Shown piece after piece: positions 31,115-34,020 of a stretch of DNA of 34,020 nt. The position numbers and the translations under genes were made by a program. The notes under the pieces were generated by a model. The model saw nothing but the letters and a program-made list of their open reading frames with translations, was not told the DNA's origin and made no database searches. This DNA comes from a bacterium (lineage in GTDB: Bacteria > Desulfobacterota > JAPLJL01). Position 1 is the first letter of the stretch; each line of letters starts with the position of its first letter. Where the stretch lies: contig JAQTNV010000036.1 in assembly GCA_028713675.1 (NCBI GenBank), positions 1 to 34,020 of the forward strand. The letters run 5' to 3'.

Positions 31115-31903
31115 CTATTTCACCAAATCAAGCAACTGTCGATGGATTTTTCCATTGGTCGCCACGATTTCGGACGGAAGCCCGGAACGGCCCGCGCCGT
31201 AATCGGTCACCCTTCCCCCCGCTTCCGTCACTAAAAGGTCCCCGCCGGACACATCCCAGATTTTGAGATCCCGCTCGAAGAAACCGTCGAACCGGCCGCA
31301 GGCCACGAAGGCGAGATCGATGGCCGCCGAGCCATCCCGGCGGATGCCCCGGGCCGCCCGGACCACCCGGTTGAACTCCGCCAGCACCCTCCTGGAACGC
31401 TCGTGGATGTAATAGGGGAAACCCGTGACCAGGAGGCTTTTGCCGATTTTTCCCGCCCGGGATACCCGGATCTTCTTTCGATTCAGAAAGGCGCCCTGGC
31501 CGCGAACGGCGGAGAACATTTCTTTTAAAAACGGCAGATACACGATCCCCAGTTCCACCCGATTCCGCACCCGGAGAGCGATGGAAATCGAAAACAAGGG
31601 GTACCCATGAACAAAATTGGTGGTCCCGTCGAGCGGATCGATGATCCAGAGGTAATCCGATTCCCGGCGGGAAAGACTATTGTCCTTCTCCTCCGCCAGG
31701 AAAGCATGGTCGGGGTAAGCCCGGCTGATCGTCCTGACCAGGGTTTCCTGGGACTTCAGATCCGCGTCGGTGACCAGGTTGATCTCGCCCTTGTACCTGA
31801 TCGCCCGGCGGCATCCCTGCTCCCGGAGCAGGATCCCGCCGGCGGTTTCCGCGGCCTTGATCCCCGTCTCCAGGCATTTGCTCAAATTCAGATTTCTTTC
31901 CAA
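31115..31903 (-). CDS. Inositol monophosphatase family phosphatase
   Basis: A 262-residue member of the Mg2+-dependent IMPase/FBPase superfamily. Metal-binding motifs are visible: FLAEEKD, then WIIDPLDGTTNFVHGYP, then WDVSGGDLLVTEAGG. The last replaces the usual W-D-x-A-A-G with W-D-V-S-G-G, a mild deviation. Possible substrates are inositol phosphate, fructose bisphosphate, 3'-phosphoadenosine phosphate or glycerol-type phosphates. The start is TTG 31903, with GGGAGAG about 5 bases upstream. The frame extends to 31969 but without a ribosome site. It is separate from the oxidoreductase operon. Confidence 0.88.
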   Translation of the reverse strand: MERNLNLSKCLETGIKAAETAGGILLREQGCRRAIRYKGEINLVTDADLKSQETLVRTISRAYPDHAFLAEEKDNSLSRRESDYLWIIDPLDGTTNFVHGYPLFSISIALRVRNRVELGIVYLPFLKEMFSAVRGQGAFLNRKKIRVSRAGKIGKSLLVTGFPYYIHERSRRVLAEFNRVVRAARGIRRDGSAAIDLAFVACGRFDGFFERDLKIWDVSGGDLLVTEAGGRVTDYGAGRSGLPSEIVATNGKIHRQLLDLVK

Positions 31904-31986
31904 GCTGCTCTCCCTTTTCCGGCAGAAATGTAACTGTTTATTTCTACCTTTTCCAGAGCCAGTCCGCAATCCTAAGAGGCAGAATA

Positions 31987-32358
31987 GGAGATAGGAGATG
32001 GGAGATAGGAAAGAAACGTGAGGCGTTAGGCGTAAGGCGTGAGGGGTAGGCGTAAGTAGGATTCATGTCTATCGTGTCGTTGTGTTCTTTGTGTCTATTG
32101 AGTTATCGGATTTGTGAGGTTCATCGTATTTAAGCAATTTCAAGACACTAGGGACACAATGGACTCCATGGACACTACGAACGCTTTTTATTGGAGAGCG
32201 AGACCAACCCCCCAAAAAGAAAAAAAGGCTAACGGTAGACAGCAGACCGCGGGCAGTAAGCAATATTCAGTAAAGGGCACAGCGCGCGGATTATTGTATT
32301 TACTTGTTTATTATTTTTATTCTCCATCTCCTATCTCCTATCTCCCATCTCCCATCTC
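31987..32358. repeat. long spacer with mirrored 7-bp phased arrays, no gene
   Basis: 31987-32007 repeats GGAGATA/GGAGATG. 32021-32055 repeats AGGCGTT, AGGCGTA, AGGCGTG and AGGGGTA. 32324-32358 repeats CCATCTC/CTATCTC (five heptads), the complement of the first array. The outer arrays could therefore pair across about 320 bases. The middle has a GGACACA/GGACTCC/GGACACT series at 9-bp spacing (32152-32179). I see no supported gene in 31904-32434. Confidence 0.8.
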
Positions 32359-32434
32359 CTTTTCACTTGAACCCTCCAACTCTTTCTAGTAGTTTTGGTA
32401 GGAGCGGCGCGGACACTCCCAACCTTTTGAAATT

Positions 32435-33772
32435 ATGAAACCTGATCTGGAAAAATCCCTCGGCAGACGCCTGGAGCGGGAATTGCCCCCACCCCTGGCG
32501 CGGGCCATCCCCGCCCTGGGAAGGGCGGGGGAAAAACTCGGGCTCCGGGTTTTTCTGGTCGGCGGTTTCGTCCGCGATCTGCTCCTCCGCCGGAAAAACC
32601 TGGATATTGACATCGCGGTCGAAGGCCGCGAGGGCGCGGTCCGGCTGGCCCGGGAATTCTCCCGCCGGGAGAAGATCCTGGTCCAGGGTTACCCCCGTTT
32701 CGGAACCGCCACCCTCCACCTCCCCGGAAATCATCGGATCGACCTCGCCACCACCCGCAAGGAAACCTATCCCGCCCCCGCCGCCCTGCCCCGGGTCCGG
32801 CCCGGGAATATTCACGAAGACCTGTACCGCCGGGACTTCACCGTCAACAGCCTGGCCCTTTGCCTGCACCTTTCCGAATTCGGGAAAATGCTCGATCCTT
32901 ATGGGGGCTTCCCCGATCTCGAGCGCCGCCGGCTCCGGGTCCTGCACCCGCGGAGTTTCTCGGATGACCCCACCCGGATATTCCGGGCCCTCCGTTTCGA
33001 GCAGCGGCTGGGTTTCCGCCTCACCCCCGACAATCTGCTCCTGATCCGGAAAACCCTGGCGGAGAATACCATTGCCCGGCTCTCCGGAACCCGGCTCCTG
33101 GCCGAAATCAGGTTCTCGCTTTCACTTCCCGGGACCGCCCTGACGGCCCTCCTGACCCGGATGGATAAGCTCGGGGTCCTGGCCGGGATCGACCCGGCCC
33201 TGAAATTCGACCCGGAAACCGCCCGGGTCACGCGGCACCTGCAGAAAAGCCTTCACTGGTTTATGGAAACGGGCGGTATTGGAAATTTCCCCGGTTTCGA
33301 GCCCTGGATGGCCAATCTGATCGCGCTGACGGCCAACCTCCCGGATAAAAAACTCGAGCATTTCGCTCTCCGCCTCGCACCCAGCGCCAAATTGCGGAAG
33401 AAGATAATCTGGGACCGGGCGCGGGGAAAAATGGTCCGGGAAAGACTGGAAATCGACGCGCGAATCGAAAAGAGCCTGATTTTTTCCCTGCTCCACCAAT
33501 TTCCGCCGGAAGCCATCCTGTTCCTGGAAGCGCAAACCGGAAAAGAAACGGCCCGGCAAGCCCTCCGGCTGTTCCTCGGCGGCGGGACTTTTGCGAAACC
33601 GGAAACCGGCGGTCACGACCTGAAACAGCTCGGAATCACCCCGGGACCGGTTTATCAGGAGATTCTGGCCCGCCTCCGGGATTTAAAAATGAACGGGGAA
33701 ACGCGGACGAAAAAACAAGAGCTGGAATGGGTGCGGAATCATTATGGACCGCATTTGCGTAATCGCCACTAA
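32435..33772 (+). CDS. tRNA nucleotidyltransferase / poly(A) polymerase family protein
   Basis: A 445-residue class II nucleotidyltransferase: CCA-adding, A-adding or poly(A) polymerase. FLVGGFVRDLLLRRKNLDIDIAVEG (about 40-64) has the GG and DxD metal motif. RRDFTVNSLALCL, YGGFPDLERRRLRVLHP and DDPTRIFRALRFEQRLGF are the conserved B to D motifs. The C-terminal half is helical and divergent, ending in a basic tail. The tRNA-Pro in this window encodes its own CCA, so the protein may serve repair of 3' ends or tRNAs lacking CCA. The family cannot be split into CCA- or A-adding from sequence by eye. It begins a plus-strand run that continues with etfB. Confidence 0.9.
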   Translation: MKPDLEKSLGRRLERELPPPLARAIPALGRAGEKLGLRVFLVGGFVRDLLLRRKNLDIDIAVEGREGAVRLAREFSRREKILVQGYPRFGTATLHLPGNHRIDLATTRKETYPAPAALPRVRPGNIHEDLYRRDFTVNSLALCLHLSEFGKMLDPYGGFPDLERRRLRVLHPRSFSDDPTRIFRALRFEQRLGFRLTPDNLLLIRKTLAENTIARLSGTRLLAEIRFSLSLPGTALTALLTRMDKLGVLAGIDPALKFDPETARVTRHLQKSLHWFMETGGIGNFPGFEPWMANLIALTANLPDKKLEHFALRLAPSAKLRKKIIWDRARGKMVRERLEIDARIEKSLIFSLLHQFPPEAILFLEAQTGKETARQALRLFLGGGTFAKPETGGHDLKQLGITPGPVYQEILARLRDLKMNGETRTKKQELEWVRNHYGPHLRNRH

Positions 33773-33806
33773 CAAAACGGCAATTCCGGCATTTTCACCC
33801 AAACCC

Positions 33807-33835
33807 TTGACATTTACTTTAGGAGAAATTATTAG
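33807..33835 (+). promoter_or_regulatory. candidate etfB promoter
   Basis: TTGACA (33807-33812) is perfect, the spacer is 17 bases, and TATTAG (33830-33835) is a 4/6 match to the -10. It would start about 33842, giving a leader of about 52 bases. Confidence 0.6.
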
Positions 33836-33847
33836 TAGCGTTGTAAA

Positions 33848-33859
33848 AATGTATACATT
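33848..33859. promoter_or_regulatory. 12-bp perfect palindrome in the etfB leader
   Basis: AATGTATACATT lies just downstream of the predicted transcription start and 34 bases before the start codon. Its position suits a repressor operator; no family is assigned. Confidence 0.4.
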
Positions 33860-33893
33860 AAATTTTTAGCAGTTTAAAGAAAGGAGGGTTAAG

Positions 33894-34020
33894 GTGAAGA
33901 TCGGAGTTTTAATGAAGCAGGTTCCGGATACCGAAACCAAAATCCGGATTAAGGACGATGCCTCCGGGATCGTCACGGACGGAATTAAGTGGGTCATGAA
34001 TCCATACGATGAGTACGCTG
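33894..34020 (+). CDS. etfB: Electron transfer flavoprotein beta subunit, 5' end only
   Basis: Only the first 42 residues are present: MKIGVLMKQVPDTETKIRIK followed by GIKWVMNPYDEYA, the characteristic EtfB start (KQVPDT and MNPYDEYA). EtfB with EtfA passes electrons from acyl-CoA dehydrogenases or bifurcating enzymes. The start is GTG 33894, with AAGGAGG six bases upstream. An etfA and acyl-CoA dehydrogenase would be expected to the right. With the thiolases it points to acyl-CoA oxidation or synthesis. Confidence 0.9.
   Translation, partial: MKIGVLMKQVPDTETKIRIKDDASGIVTDGIKWVMNPYDEYA

Overview
The window looks like chromosomal DNA of an uncultured, strictly anaerobic bacterium with fairly high G+C coding sequence. 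A ferredoxin-centred gene set (tungsten-type aldehyde:ferredoxin oxidoreductase, 2-oxoacid:ferredoxin oxidoreductase, a complete Ech-type [NiFe] hydrogenase), two thiolases, a MatB-like acyl-CoA synthetase and an ETF beta subunit at the right edge fit a fermentative or syntrophic degrader of amino acids and short acyl chains. Desulfobacterota or a similar deep anaerobic lineage is my guess. It is inference from gene content, not from a phylogenetic marker.

Layout. 1-5.9 kb: a minus-strand heat-shock/proteostasis cluster transcribed dnaK, hsp20, dnaJ-like, htpX, Clp ATPase (the last runs off the left edge). 6.2-9.6 kb: AOR and an M20 peptidase. 10-18.6 kb: thiolase 1, a secreted DUF3160 protein, a MatB-like acyl-CoA synthetase, a DUF6448 protein, a hemerythrin-like protein and thiolase 2, separated by repeat-rich spacers. 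19-22.2 kb: a plus-strand protein phosphatase with a basic tail, QueH, a GH114-like protein and an ICMT-like methyltransferase. 22.3-27.5 kb: echABCDEF. 27.56 kb: tRNA-Pro(CGG) with its own near-consensus promoter. 27.8-30.9 kb: a delta-alpha-beta-gamma 2-oxoacid:ferredoxin oxidoreductase operon ending in a tandem-ACT protein. 31.1-31.9 kb: inositol monophosphatase family. 32.4-33.8 kb: tRNA nucleotidyltransferase family (plus strand). 33.9 kb to the edge: etfB (partial).

How the genes could work together (inference): AOR and the 2-oxoacid oxidoreductase produce reduced ferredoxin and acyl-CoA or acid. Ech can reoxidise ferredoxin with H2 evolution coupled to ion pumping. The thiolases, acyl-CoA synthetase and ETF handle CoA-thioester metabolism.

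The most unusual content is in the spacers. Three repeat systems recur. (1) Palindromes with a GTAG/CTAC foot, REP-like, including a three-copy 78-bp array in which each unit is an inverted pair (BIME-like) and the third copy carries compensatory stem changes. (2) Palindromes of the form GTCAT...GGAATCC. (3) Degenerate arrays phased at exactly 7 bp, with different word sets at different loci, which repeatedly begin at or just after stop codons and in three cases contain the stop codon. No transposase, phage gene or CRISPR array is visible.
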